Shown: one piece after another, positions 45,649-53,956 of the stretch | Numbering within the stretch: position 1 is the first letter of the stretch | Layout: every line of letters begins with the position of its first letter | Assembly: GCF_001643775.1 (NCBI RefSeq) | Contig: NZ_CP011402.1 | Coordinates: forward strand, 666,001-730,000 | Direction: 5' to 3' | Length of the DNA stretch: 64,000 nucleotides | Source of the DNA: Denitrobacterium detoxificans | GTDB lineage: Bacteria; Actinomycetota; Coriobacteriia; Coriobacteriales; Eggerthellaceae | The notes under the pieces: model-generated | Database searches by the model: none | The model's input: the letters and a program-made list of their open reading frames with translations, nothing else | What the model was told of the DNA's origin: nothing | Translations under genes and position numbers: made by a program

Positions 45649-47625
45649 ATGTCAGAGAGAAACGTCAGTCGTAGGAACTTCGTTGGCGCTGCGGCGCTGG
45701 GCGCCATGGCCATGGGTGCTGCCGCTATCACCGGTTGCTCGGGTGGCGCGGCGAAGAGCAAGTCGTCGGAAAAGGCTGCCTCGACTACTTCCGGTAACGC
45801 TGCGGGTGATTACCAGAACATCTATTCCGACGGCGTGAACCTCATGCCCGCGCGCAAGGCCACCTGCCCTGGCCCCCGTGGCCCGGTTGCATTCGAATCC
45901 AACGTGGATGCAAGCGCCATCAAGCGTGACGAGAACTTCGATGTCGTTGTCGTGGGCGCGGGCGTAGGCGGCCTCATTGCCGCCCTGAAGGCGGCCGATA
46001 TGGGCGCAAAGGTCTTGCTACTGGAAAAGATGACGCGCGGTCGCGGCTGCTTCGAGTGCTTTGGCGCCGTGGATGCCAAGGTGCAGAAGGAAGCTGGCAC
46101 GCAGATCGATCGCGCCGTGCTGCTCGACGAAATCTATCGTTCTGCGTACTACCGCATCCGCCCCGATGCGCCGCGTACGTACGTGGAGCGCTCCGGCGAG
46201 GCCACGGACTTCTGGCAGGAGATGCTGAATAAGGGCGCCAATGGCTTCGTCATCACTCCGGTTGCCGAGGCGCCGGCTACGAACGGCTTCCCGGCTATGA
46301 CCCAGTTCATTCCTTCCGAACTGGGCTTCTACGATAGCCCTGCGCTACCTGAGACGGCTTCCGTGCGCAGTGGCCTTTCCGGTATCTACGTGTGCCTGGA
46401 AATGCAGGACATCGCAAAGAGCGCCTATCCCAACAACATCGACATGCGCTTCAGCACGCCTGCCGTGCAGCTCGAGCGTGACAGCGACGGTCGCGTGACG
46501 GGCGTTATCGCACGTGATGACAACGGCTACTTCCGTGCGAATGCCTCTCAGGGCGTCATCCTGGCGACGGGCGGCTACGATGCCAATCCCGAGATGATGG
46601 AAGCCTGGACGCGTCCCGAGGATTACGCGAACTCCAGCTGGTGGAATCCCTGCTGGGGCACCACGGGCGATGGCCATATGATGGGTCTTGCCGTGGGCGC
46701 TCAGATGGACCCCATTCCGCATCCCGTTATGAACTTCCGCTGGGGCACTCCCTCCAGCTTCGCTGACTTCCGCACGTGGAATGCCGTCTACCTGGGTATT
46801 CTGGTGAATGGCCGCGGCCAGCGCTTCGTGCGCGAAGATGGTCCTTTCCAGGTTGTTTCCAATGCTCAGAACGCGCAGCCTGCGTATGGCAAGAACTGCT
46901 GGTACATCTTTGACGATGGCATGAGCGAGGGCCTGGAGGACGGCGGCTTCGAAGAGTTCAAGAGCAAGGGCTGGTTGTACGAGGCCGATACGGCCGAGGA
47001 ACTGGCCAAGGCATGCGGCATCGACCCCGAGGGCCTGAAGGCAACGCTCGAGCGCTATGCTGGCTTCTTCGCGAACGGCCGCGACGAGGACTTCGATCGC
47101 GACCTTACGCAGACGGCTCCGTTCACCGGCGGCAAGCTCTATGCCTTCACCACGAACAGTAACGTGCTGGCTACCACGGGCGGTCTGTGCATCGACGGCA
47201 ACTGCAGCGTGCTCGATGTCGACGACGCTCCCATCCCGGGCCTGTTTGCGTGCGGCAATGCCTCCGGTAGTTTCTTCGCCGGCAATTACCCGCGCCACAT
47301 TCCCGGTACGTCCATCGGCCGCGCCATCACGTTTGGCTTTGTGGCCGCGGAAAGCGCCGTGAATGGCACTATCGGCGAGGCCCCCATCGTAGATGGCAAT
47401 GCTCCCGATCTGTTCGCCTATGGCGAGGGCAATGCCGTGGGCGAAGACGCCCGTACCGAAGCCGAGGCGTTGGGCCTGTGGGACAAGTACAACCCGATTC
47501 ATGGTTCCAGCACCGATTACACCGACACTCAGCTTGGCGGTAATGCCATGAGCTGCAACAACTGCCATGAGTATCGCGCCGGTGGCGAAACCGTCGCCGA
47601 CAACATGAAGTGGCTGAGCGAATAA
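45649..47625 (+). CDS. Tat-exported FAD-dependent reductase with C-terminal CXXCH heme motif
   Basis: 658 residues. Tat motif SRRNFVG (7-13) and lipobox ITGC (Cys30). FAD motif VVGAGVGGLIAAL and C-terminal GLFACGNASGSFF are regular; the active-site segment NYPRH matches the protein at 39380. After the normal family end (about residue 580) there are some 75 extra residues closing with the heme-attachment motif CNNCH (636-640), so the protein may be a one-heme flavocytochrome, able to take electrons directly from a multiheme cytochrome. AAGGAGGGGG precedes ATG 45649. Control is by the divergent TetR gene instead of a LuxR protein. The substrate is unknown. Confidence 0.87.
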   Translation: MSERNVSRRNFVGAAALGAMAMGAAAITGCSGGAAKSKSSEKAASTTSGNAAGDYQNIYSDGVNLMPARKATCPGPRGPVAFESNVDASAIKRDENFDVVVVGAGVGGLIAALKAADMGAKVLLLEKMTRGRGCFECFGAVDAKVQKEAGTQIDRAVLLDEIYRSAYYRIRPDAPRTYVERSGEATDFWQEMLNKGANGFVITPVAEAPATNGFPAMTQFIPSELGFYDSPALPETASVRSGLSGIYVCLEMQDIAKSAYPNNIDMRFSTPAVQLERDSDGRVTGVIARDDNGYFRANASQGVILATGGYDANPEMMEAWTRPEDYANSSWWNPCWGTTGDGHMMGLAVGAQMDPIPHPVMNFRWGTPSSFADFRTWNAVYLGILVNGRGQRFVREDGPFQVVSNAQNAQPAYGKNCWYIFDDGMSEGLEDGGFEEFKSKGWLYEADTAEELAKACGIDPEGLKATLERYAGFFANGRDEDFDRDLTQTAPFTGGKLYAFTTNSNVLATTGGLCIDGNCSVLDVDDAPIPGLFACGNASGSFFAGNYPRHIPGTSIGRAITFGFVAAESAVNGTIGEAPIVDGNAPDLFAYGEGNAVGEDARTEAEALGLWDKYNPIHGSSTDYTDTQLGGNAMSCNNCHEYRAGGETVADNMKWLSE

Positions 47626-47662
47626 TCTCCCTCCCATTACGCTCAACCACATCCCTCCCGTT

Positions 47663-47693
47663 CGAGAGCCTGCTCATTGCGAGTGGGCTCTCG
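47663..47693 (+). terminator. Possible terminator hairpin after the flavocytochrome gene
   Basis: CGAGAGCC (47663-47670) pairs with GGCTCTCG (47686-47693), with an inner CTC/GAG pairing; no T-run follows. The gap 47626-47821 holds no gene. Confidence 0.45.
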
Positions 47694-47821
47694 GCGTAGT
47701 TAGCCTCATCGCGCCATGCGCATGTGCGCGTGGTGCGATTCTCGCTATCGTTGTGGGCGGTGTGCGTGTGCCATGGTGTATGCTGCTAGCCACTACGAAG
47801 AACGAGTGAAGGGGTTGGCGC

Positions 47822-48679
47822 ATGTCGGGCGTTCTCTACATTTGTCCCACGCCGTTGGGCAATCTTGGTGACATGACGCAGCGGTCCCTCGATGCGCTGC
47901 GCGCCGCCTCGGTGGTATATGCGGAAGATACGCGCGTTACGGGCAAGCTGCTTTCCCTCTTCGACATTCACACGAGCGTGCAGCGCTGCGACGAGGCGAG
48001 TATCCAGGCGCGTGCTGGCGAAGTTGTCGAGCGCGTCCTGGCGGGCGAGACGGTTGCGTATTGCAGCGATGCGGGCATGCCCGGGGTTTCCGACCCTGGT
48101 CAGCGTCTTATCGCCGCTGCTCGCGAGGCTGGCGCCCCCGTAGAGGTGCTTCCTGGCGGCACTGCGGTTGCCACGGCCTATGTGGCTAGCGGCTTTACGT
48201 GTCCACGTTTCTACTTCGGCGGGTTCTTCCCGCGTAAGGAGGGCGAGCGCGAACGCGTGCTCCAGGGTCTTGCCACTCTTGACGCGGTGCTGCTGTTCTA
48301 CGAAAGCCCCCGTCGCGCGGGTGAGGCGCTGCAGGCCATCGCGCATGCCTTTCCGCATCGTCGCGTTGCCCTGTGCCGCGAGCTCACGAAAGCCCATGAA
48401 GAGGTGCTCGTCGACATTGCGCCCCAGGTGGCGCAGGAGATCGTGCGACGCACCCAAGAGGGCGAAATGCGCGGGGAATGCGTCATCGTCATCGATGCCC
48501 CCAACGACGAGGAGCGCGCAGATGCCCACGCCAATGCGGCGCAGGACGCGGCAAGCCGGGCTGCCGAGCTGCTTGCCGAAGGCACGCACACGCGAAAGGA
48601 CATCACGAAGGCCCTGCAGAGCGAGTATGGCCTGAAGCGCAACGAAGCATACGCCATCGTTTTGGAGGCGGGTGCGTGA
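47822..48679 (+). CDS. rsmI: 16S rRNA (cytidine-1402-2'-O)-methyltransferase RsmI
   Basis: 285 residues. YICPTPLGNLGDMTQRSLDA at the start, AEDTRVTGKLL, YCSDAGMPGVSDPGQRL and FYESPRRAGEAL are the standard RsmI blocks of the SAM-dependent tetrapyrrole-methylase fold. It methylates the ribose at C1402 in the decoding centre. A C-terminal extension carries the usual HTRKDITKALQSEYG helix region. Its TGA overlaps the GTG of the following peptidase gene. Confidence 0.95.
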   Translation: MSGVLYICPTPLGNLGDMTQRSLDALRAASVVYAEDTRVTGKLLSLFDIHTSVQRCDEASIQARAGEVVERVLAGETVAYCSDAGMPGVSDPGQRLIAAAREAGAPVEVLPGGTAVATAYVASGFTCPRFYFGGFFPRKEGERERVLQGLATLDAVLLFYESPRRAGEALQAIAHAFPHRRVALCRELTKAHEEVLVDIAPQVAQEIVRRTQEGEMRGECVIVIDAPNDEERADAHANAAQDAASRAAELLAEGTHTRKDITKALQSEYGLKRNEAYAIVLEAGA

Positions 48680-49230
48680 TAGAGGATACCCTGCGATTCG
48701 TGGACGAGTTCGAAGTCCGCGTCGTCCGCAAGCGCGTGAAATCGCTACGTATTCGCGTGATGCCGCCCGATGGCCATGTGCAGGCAAGCGTTCCGGTGCA
48801 TATGCCGTTTTCCCATGTGGAGCAGTTCATACGCTCCAAGCGTTCGTGGATCGTGCAACAGCAGGAAGCGCTGCGTACGTCTCCGCAGACCACGGCTGCG
48901 CTGGCAACGCCCGAAGAGGTACGGGAGTGGCGTGCGGTGGTGAGCGCGTTCGTGCCTCAGCTCGTGGCCCGGTGGGAGCCGATTATGGGCGTTCGCGTAA
49001 AGAAGCTTGCGTATCGCAACATGAAGAGCAGGTGGGGAAGTTGCCAGCCCTCTACGGGGCGCGTCTGCATCAACGTACGCTTGGCGCTGTACCCTCCCGA
49101 GTGCCTTGAGTATGTGGTGGTGCACGAGCTGTGCCATCTGCTCGAGCCGAGCCACGGCCCGCGGTTCCACGAGCTTATGGATGGATTCCTGCCCGATTGG
49201 CGCACGGCGCGTGACAAGCTGAAGGCGTAA
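48676..49230 (+). CDS. YgjP-like (DUF45/WLM) zinc metallopeptidase
   Basis: 184 residues. The zinc site HELCHLLEPSHGPRFHELMD (HEXXH plus a downstream His) and the preceding SRWGSCQPSTGRVCINVRLA block are typical of the YgjP/SprT-like family, whose substrate is largely uncharacterised. It starts with GTG 48676, overlapping the RsmI stop (GTGA), so it is translated as part of the same unit. No signal peptide is visible, hence a cytoplasmic protein. Confidence 0.88.
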   Translation: MIEDTLRFVDEFEVRVVRKRVKSLRIRVMPPDGHVQASVPVHMPFSHVEQFIRSKRSWIVQQQEALRTSPQTTAALATPEEVREWRAVVSAFVPQLVARWEPIMGVRVKKLAYRNMKSRWGSCQPSTGRVCINVRLALYPPECLEYVVVHELCHLLEPSHGPRFHELMDGFLPDWRTARDKLKA

Positions 49231-49249
49231 TGGCGCCCGTGGGGGAATT

Positions 49250-49310
49250 GCGTTCGTCTTTGGACAGCTAAAGACGAACGCGCCGGCAGTAGAGCTCTGC
49301 CAGCGCGTTC
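49250..49310. terminator. Two overlapping, mutually exclusive hairpins between convergent genes
   Basis: GCGTTCGTCTTT (49250-49261) pairs with AAAGACGAACGC (49270-49281). The same right arm, as GAACGCGCCGGCAG (49276-49289), can instead pair with CTGCCAGCGCGTTC (49297-49310) with one mismatch. No T-run flanks either on either strand. They lie between the YgjP-like gene and the convergent RiPP precursor gene and probably end both transcripts. Confidence 0.6.
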
Positions 49311-49343
49311 TAGATGATGTAGATTGTGTCCGTGGCTAGGCGA

Positions 49344-49538
49344 TTATTCGTACCACTGATTTAGGTGGCAGTCGCTGCGCTCGCCAAAGGAGTCGCACGA
49401 CCAGCCGCCCGAAATGCCGTCGAGGTCGTCATCGGAAAGCTCGTAGCCTTCTTCCTTAGCCAGCTTCAGCAGCTCTTCGGGGTTCTTGCACGCCTTCGCC
49501 TTATCGCGCAGCTCCGGGCTGAGGTCTTTGAAATCCAT
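49344..49538 (-). CDS. Nif11-type RiPP precursor peptide (orphan)
   Basis: 64 residues on the minus strand with a strong AGGAAGGAAGAGGG before ATG 49538. The leader MDFKDLSPELRDKAKACKNP, followed by EELLKLAKEEGYELSDDDLD, matches the nitrile hydratase/Nif11-like leader family, which normally ends in a Gly-Gly cleavage site; here it reads GISGG at residues 41-45. The predicted core is WSCDSFGERSDCHLNQWYE (46-64), with two Cys, two Trp and several Ser, suitable for disulfide, thioether or dehydration chemistry. No lanthipeptide synthetase, radical SAM enzyme or peptidase-containing ABC exporter lies in the window, so maturation genes must be elsewhere or absent. The longer in-frame start at 49664 is unlikely. 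Confidence 0.82.
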   Translation of the reverse strand: MDFKDLSPELRDKAKACKNPEELLKLAKEEGYELSDDDLDGISGGWSCDSFGERSDCHLNQWYE

Positions 49539-49929
49539 CCCTCTTCCTTCCTCTTGGGTGAGCCGGGGCGAAGACGGGCATTCATTCTGCCGTGTCCGTC
49601 GTGGAAACCCCTTCTTCACGACCAGCATCGCCTGTTCATTGTATGCATGCGCGGAAGTCCCCACGTCGCTCTCTTGCGGCCCGTTGACTGTTTGTTTGTT
49701 TTCGGTAACCTGCGTTTACCTGGCGGGCGTTTCCATCTGGCGCTTGCGGGCTGCTTGTGGGCTAGGCGATTCAATGCGCTTTGTATGCCTGCTCATTGGG
49801 AGGCCGTTATGATATCGGACATGTGTCATTCATAAGCAGTACATACATCCTTCATGGGTGTTTTACCAGGTGAAGTAGTTATTCTTGCTGTATTGCCCTT
49901 GCGGGGGCGTCATGCTTCCAATCTGTTGA
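49539..49929. other. Gene-free region upstream of the RiPP precursor and the wall hydrolases
   Basis: About 390 bases without a convincing gene; overlapping frames on the + strand look like noise. On the minus strand TACAAT (49643-49638), followed by G, lies 100 bases before the precursor's ATG and matches the recurrent -10 box of this window. GGTAA/TTACC pairs near 49706-49722 could form a small hairpin. Confidence 0.4.
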
Positions 49930-49959
49930 TTGGGGGCGTGAAATGCGCTTCGGTATAAT
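49930..49959 (+). promoter_or_regulatory. Promoter of the wall-hydrolase pair (TTGGGG-18-TATAAT)
   Basis: A perfect TATAAT at 49954-49959 with TTGGGG at 49930-49935. Transcription would begin near 49966, which rules out the in-frame ATG at 49943 as the start of the first hydrolase. Confidence 0.6.
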
Positions 49960-50026
49960 GGGCCGAGCTTTGCGTTCTACCGTGGAGCAGGTGGTGGCAC
50001 GACGCCGCCACGGAAAGGCATGGTAC

Positions 50027-51253
50027 ATGACACCAGAAACGCACGACAAACCATGCGCGAGTGCGCGTATGGCCGCGTCAGCGGCCCATCGCGTGTCCTC
50101 GCGTTTCTCGTTCGGCCGCAGCCGAGCGGCGCATGCGGGCCAGTCCGCCTCTCGCGTCGCGTTTTCCATTCTCGTTTCATGCGCGCTCGTAGCCGGCACC
50201 ACTCCGTCTGCCGCTTTCGCCGACGATACCGCCACTTCGGACGTGGATACGTCTGCCGAGAATCTTTCGAACCTGCAGAAGCAGGTCGAGTCTTCGGCCA
50301 ACGAATACAACAACGCCATTCAGAAGCTCGAGGACCTTCAGGCGCAGATGGAGCAGAACCAGCAGCGCATCGACGAGATCAATGAGCAGCTTCCCGAACA
50401 GGAAGAGCGCAGCGCCGATGCCTTTCGCGTGCTGTACATCCTGCAGCAGGAGAGTGGCGGACTTATCGAGATGATCCTCTCTAGCGAGGATTTCTCGGAA
50501 TTCATTCGCAATATCGACTATCTCGATTGCCTACACGACCATAATGCCAACGAATTGGCCAAGCTCACTTCTATGAAGGAAGAGCTCGAAACCACCCAGG
50601 CCGAGCTGGAGGAGCAGACCGAACAGGCCGAAAGCGAAGCCGCCCGTGCCGAGCGTGCGCTTTCTCAGGCCCAGTCGGCCCGCCAGGAAGCCCAGGAGAA
50701 GGCCGAGGCCATTGCCGCTCAGCAGGCTGCCGAGGCTGCTGCCGCAGCTGCAGCAGCGGAGTCCGCGTCGAGCGAGGCCTCGAACGAAGCGGGCGTTGAC
50801 GCGCAGAACCCCGCCGTCGACACCTCTAGCCAGGATACTTCGGGAAACGTGAGCGGTTCCGTTTCTTCGGGTTCGGTGGATTGGTCTGCCGACAAAACGT
50901 CGTTCGTGAACCAGTGGGCTGGCCGTATCGACGCATATCTTTCTGGTACGCCCCTGGCGGGTCAGGGAACGGTGTTTGCCGAGGCTGCATGGGATTATGG
51001 CGTCGATCCGCGATGGTCGCCGGCCATTTCGTACGTGGAAAGCTCCTGTGGCGCGTATTGCTTCAGGTCGTATAATGCTTGGGGATGGGGTTCTTCCAGC
51101 TGGGGTAGCTGGGATGAGGCCATTCGGGCCCATGTTTCGGGGCTTGCCCGCATTTATGGCAGCACGCTCACGTATAGCGCGGCCCAGAAGTATTGCCCAC
51201 CGAATTCGACGGGTTGGTACAACAACGTGTTGGCACAGATGAATCAAATCTAG
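50027..51253 (+). CDS. Secreted coiled-coil peptidoglycan hydrolase (lysozyme-like C-terminal domain)
   Basis: 408 residues. A long N-terminus with a Sec signal ending SAAFA (about residue 65), then a PcsB/YgiD-like coiled coil (about 75-265; NLQKQVESSANEYNNAIQKL and a long Glu/Ala helix ending in a poly-Ala run), a Ser/Gly/Asp linker, and a C-terminal domain (from about 310) with DYGVDPRWSPAISYVESSCG and YNAWGWG. The Glu in YVESS fits the catalytic acid of lysozyme-like glycosidases such as glucosaminidases. ATG 50027 follows GGAAAGG and lies downstream of the promoter at 49954. A paralogue starts three bases after its stop. Likely role: wall turnover or cell separation. Confidence 0.8.
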   Translation: MTPETHDKPCASARMAASAAHRVSSRFSFGRSRAAHAGQSASRVAFSILVSCALVAGTTPSAAFADDTATSDVDTSAENLSNLQKQVESSANEYNNAIQKLEDLQAQMEQNQQRIDEINEQLPEQEERSADAFRVLYILQQESGGLIEMILSSEDFSEFIRNIDYLDCLHDHNANELAKLTSMKEELETTQAELEEQTEQAESEAARAERALSQAQSARQEAQEKAEAIAAQQAAEAAAAAAAAESASSEASNEAGVDAQNPAVDTSSQDTSGNVSGSVSSGSVDWSADKTSFVNQWAGRIDAYLSGTPLAGQGTVFAEAAWDYGVDPRWSPAISYVESSCGAYCFRSYNAWGWGSSSWGSWDEAIRAHVSGLARIYGSTLTYSAAQKYCPPNSTGWYNNVLAQMNQI

Positions 51254-51255
51254 TC

Positions 51256-52272
51256 ATGAAGCGGGGGATGGGGTGCATAGTTGCTCTATCCCTTGTTGCA
51301 CTGTGCTCTCTTGCGCCTGGCCTGGCATGGGCTGATTCCGATTGGTACGAGACGGCTGCGCCCGTTTCCGAATCCGAAATGACCGAGCTCCAAAAGCAGG
51401 TAGAGCAGACGTCGGCTGCGTACGATGAGGCTACGGCTGCCGTCGAGGCTCTGCAGAGTCAAATCGACGAGAATCAGAAAATACTTTCGCAGGTGCGTCG
51501 CGAGCTCGATGCCCAGAAAGACGATAGCGCTGCGGCTATGCGCCTCATGTACAAGATGCGCCGCAACGGATATGGCCTCGTGGATCTGCTCGTGAATGCC
51601 GAGGACATTGGAACTTTCATCGACAATTGGGAATACCTCGACAGCATCGAACGGCACAATTACAACCTCATCGAGCATTATTCCCAGTTGAAGGCCACGT
51701 ACGAGGAAACCGAAGCCGAGCTATCGCGCCAGAAGGCGGAAGCCGACCAACGCCAGAAGGATGCTGCGGACGCGCTTTCCGCAGCTGAGGCAGCGCGTGA
51801 GGAAGCGCAGAATCGTGCCGCGAAGGCAGCCCAGGAAGAGGCGTCCAAGCTGGCAGGTGCGGGCGTCATCGACAACAGCGTCGATTGGTCGGTGGGGCGT
51901 GATGCGTTCGTGGAAACCTGGACGCAGCGCATCGACGCGTATCTGGCTGGCACTCCCATGGCGGGCACGGGACGGGCTTTTGCCGAGGCGGCGTGGCAGT
52001 ATGGCGTGGATCCACGCTGGTCGCCTGCCATTACCAACACGGAAAGCAGCAACGGCGTGCATATTCCCGGCGGCTATAACGCTTGGGGTTGGACGGATGG
52101 CAAGGGTGGCTATCGCACGTTCAGTTCCTGGGAGGATGGCGCTCGTCAGCATGTTGCCTATTTGGCCCGTTCGTATGGCTACACCATCACCGTCTCGCAT
52201 GCGCAGAAGTACTGCCCGCCCAACTATGAGTGGTGGTACAGCAACACACTTGCCAACATGATGAAAATCTAG
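51256..52272 (+). CDS. Secreted coiled-coil peptidoglycan hydrolase, paralogue of the preceding gene
   Basis: 338 residues. Signal peptide ending LAWA (about residue 22), coiled coil (TELQKQVEQTSAAYDEATAA onward, to about 205), then the same C-terminal domain: QYGVDPRWSPAITNTESSNG, YNAWGWTDG and AQKYCPPN. The spacing DPRWSPAI...ESS is identical in both proteins, so the pair arose by tandem duplication; the first protein has an extra linker and longer N-terminus. ATG 51256 lies 3 bases after the preceding stop; the in-frame 51193 start would overlap it by 60 bases. Confidence 0.8.
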   Translation: MKRGMGCIVALSLVALCSLAPGLAWADSDWYETAAPVSESEMTELQKQVEQTSAAYDEATAAVEALQSQIDENQKILSQVRRELDAQKDDSAAAMRLMYKMRRNGYGLVDLLVNAEDIGTFIDNWEYLDSIERHNYNLIEHYSQLKATYEETEAELSRQKAEADQRQKDAADALSAAEAAREEAQNRAAKAAQEEASKLAGAGVIDNSVDWSVGRDAFVETWTQRIDAYLAGTPMAGTGRAFAEAAWQYGVDPRWSPAITNTESSNGVHIPGGYNAWGWTDGKGGYRTFSSWEDGARQHVAYLARSYGYTITVSHAQKYCPPNYEWWYSNTLANMMKI

Positions 52273-52372
52273 GTTTGTGCTCGGTACGGTCCAATTGCCG
52301 CTATACTCGTTTACTTGCAGAAAAGAATATGCCCGCTTGGCGGGTCTAAGGGTTAGTCGAAAGAGAGCACCC

Positions 52373-53953
52373 ATGTCGAAAGGCACTTTCAGCATTACCA
52401 CGCCAATTTACTACGTGAACGCCGCCCCTCATCTGGGCACGGCTTACACCACCGTCGGCGCCGACACGCTTTCCCGCTACAAGCGCATGGATGGCTACGA
52501 TGTCGCGTTCGTCACGGGTATGGACGAGCATGGCCAGAAGGTGGCCGATACCGCAGAGGGCAAGGGCATGACGCCCCAGGCCTGGTGCGACAGCATGGAA
52601 CCCGCCTTCCGCGACACGTGGGATCTGCTCGACATTAGCTACACCGATTTCGTGCGCACTACGCAGGACCGCCAGACGCGCACCGTCCAGAAGTTCTGGA
52701 ATGATCTGTATGAGGCTGGCTGGCTGTACAAGGGCAGCTACGAGGGCTGGTACTGCGTACACGAGGAAACCTACTACGCGGAAAGCGACCTGGAGAAGAA
52801 CGAAGACGGCGTGTACGTCTGCCCCGATTGCCATCGCCCCGTGCAAACGGCCAGTGGCGAGGAGAACTGGTTCTTCAAGCTTTCCGAGATGCAGGAGCCT
52901 CTGCTGAAGTTCTACGAGGAGCATCCCGATTTCATCCTGCCGCAGACGCGCCGCAACGAAATCGTGAAGTTCGTGGAAGGCGGCCTGAAGGACCTCTCCA
53001 TTTCCCGCTCCACGTTCGACTGGGGCGTTCCGCTGCCGTTCGACGAGGGCCATGTGGCCTACGTATGGGCCGACGCCCTGCTGGCGTACCCCACGGGTCT
53101 GGGCTTTGCCGACCCCGATCGCGCAGGCGAGTTCGATAGCCGCTGGCCCTTCCAGTACCACTTCGTGGGCAAGGACATCACGCGCTTCCATTGCGTCATT
53201 TGGCCCGCCATGCTCATCGCTGCCGGTTGGCCGCTTCCCGAGCACGTGTTCGGCCATGGCTTCCTGCTCACCAAGGGCGAGAAGATGAGCAAGAGCAAGG
53301 GCAACGGCGTTATGCCGAAGGACCTGGTGAAGGTATTTGGCGTCGATGCGTACCGCTATTACTTCATGAGCGACGTGCAGTTCGGTCACGACGGCAACAT
53401 CTCCATGGAGCGCATGGTGCAGGTCTACAACGCCGACCTGGCCAACACCTGGGGCAACCTGTGCTCGCGCGTGTTCAACATGACGGGCAAGTACTTCGAG
53501 GGCAAGGTGCCCGCAGCTCCCGCGTCTGCTGCCGAAAACCCGCTGCGCGAGGTGGCCGACGGCCTGTATGAACGCTACAACGCCTGCATGGACCAGGTGG
53601 ACTTCACGGGTGCCGCTGCTGCCGTTCAGGAACTGGCCGGCCTGGTGAACCACTACGTCGAGGATTCCGCTCCATGGAATCTGGCGAAGGACCCGGCCAA
53701 GGCCGACGACCTGGCTGCCGTCATCTACAACGCACTCGAGGCATGTCGCATCATCGCCCTGTTCATGGCGCCGTTCATGCCCAACACGTCCAACGAGGTG
53801 TTCCGTCGCCTGTCGCTGGGCGACATCACTGCCGTAACCGACATTCAGGCCGCCAGCGCCTGGGGCCAGCTGCCCGTCGGCAATGCCGTCGAGAAGGGCG
53901 ATCCGCTGTTCCCGCGCCTGGCCCTCGACGAGATCGATCTCAACCTGGAGTAG
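52373..53953 (+). CDS. metG: Methionyl-tRNA synthetase
   Basis: 526 residues, class Ia. TTPIYYVNAAPHLGTAYTT holds the HIGH-type motif (HLGT), KMSKSKGNG holds KMSKS, and CPDCHRPVQ is a remnant of the zinc knuckle. The C-terminal tRNA-binding (EMAP/Trbp111-like) extension found in longer MetRS forms is missing. ATG 52373 follows GAAAGAGAG; a small GCCCGCTTGGCGGGT hairpin at 52331-52345 lies in the leader. It heads metG-tatD-flavodoxin-rsmA, an order close to that of many Gram-positives. Confidence 0.95.
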   Translation: MSKGTFSITTPIYYVNAAPHLGTAYTTVGADTLSRYKRMDGYDVAFVTGMDEHGQKVADTAEGKGMTPQAWCDSMEPAFRDTWDLLDISYTDFVRTTQDRQTRTVQKFWNDLYEAGWLYKGSYEGWYCVHEETYYAESDLEKNEDGVYVCPDCHRPVQTASGEENWFFKLSEMQEPLLKFYEEHPDFILPQTRRNEIVKFVEGGLKDLSISRSTFDWGVPLPFDEGHVAYVWADALLAYPTGLGFADPDRAGEFDSRWPFQYHFVGKDITRFHCVIWPAMLIAAGWPLPEHVFGHGFLLTKGEKMSKSKGNGVMPKDLVKVFGVDAYRYYFMSDVQFGHDGNISMERMVQVYNADLANTWGNLCSRVFNMTGKYFEGKVPAAPASAAENPLREVADGLYERYNACMDQVDFTGAAAAVQELAGLVNHYVEDSAPWNLAKDPAKADDLAAVIYNALEACRIIALFMAPFMPNTSNEVFRRLSLGDITAVTDIQAASAWGQLPVGNAVEKGDPLFPRLALDEIDLNLE

Positions 53954-53956
53954 TCT

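Noticed and set aside
49365-49835. 156-codon + frame opposite the RiPP precursor
   Set aside because: The minus-strand Nif11-type peptide has a strong ribosome site and family match; this frame is its shadow plus non-coding DNA.
52331-52345. GCCCGCTTGGCGGGT hairpin before metG as a T-box or S-box
   Set aside because: No T-box bulge sequence, no SAM riboswitch core and no following terminator are visible; only a small isolated stem.
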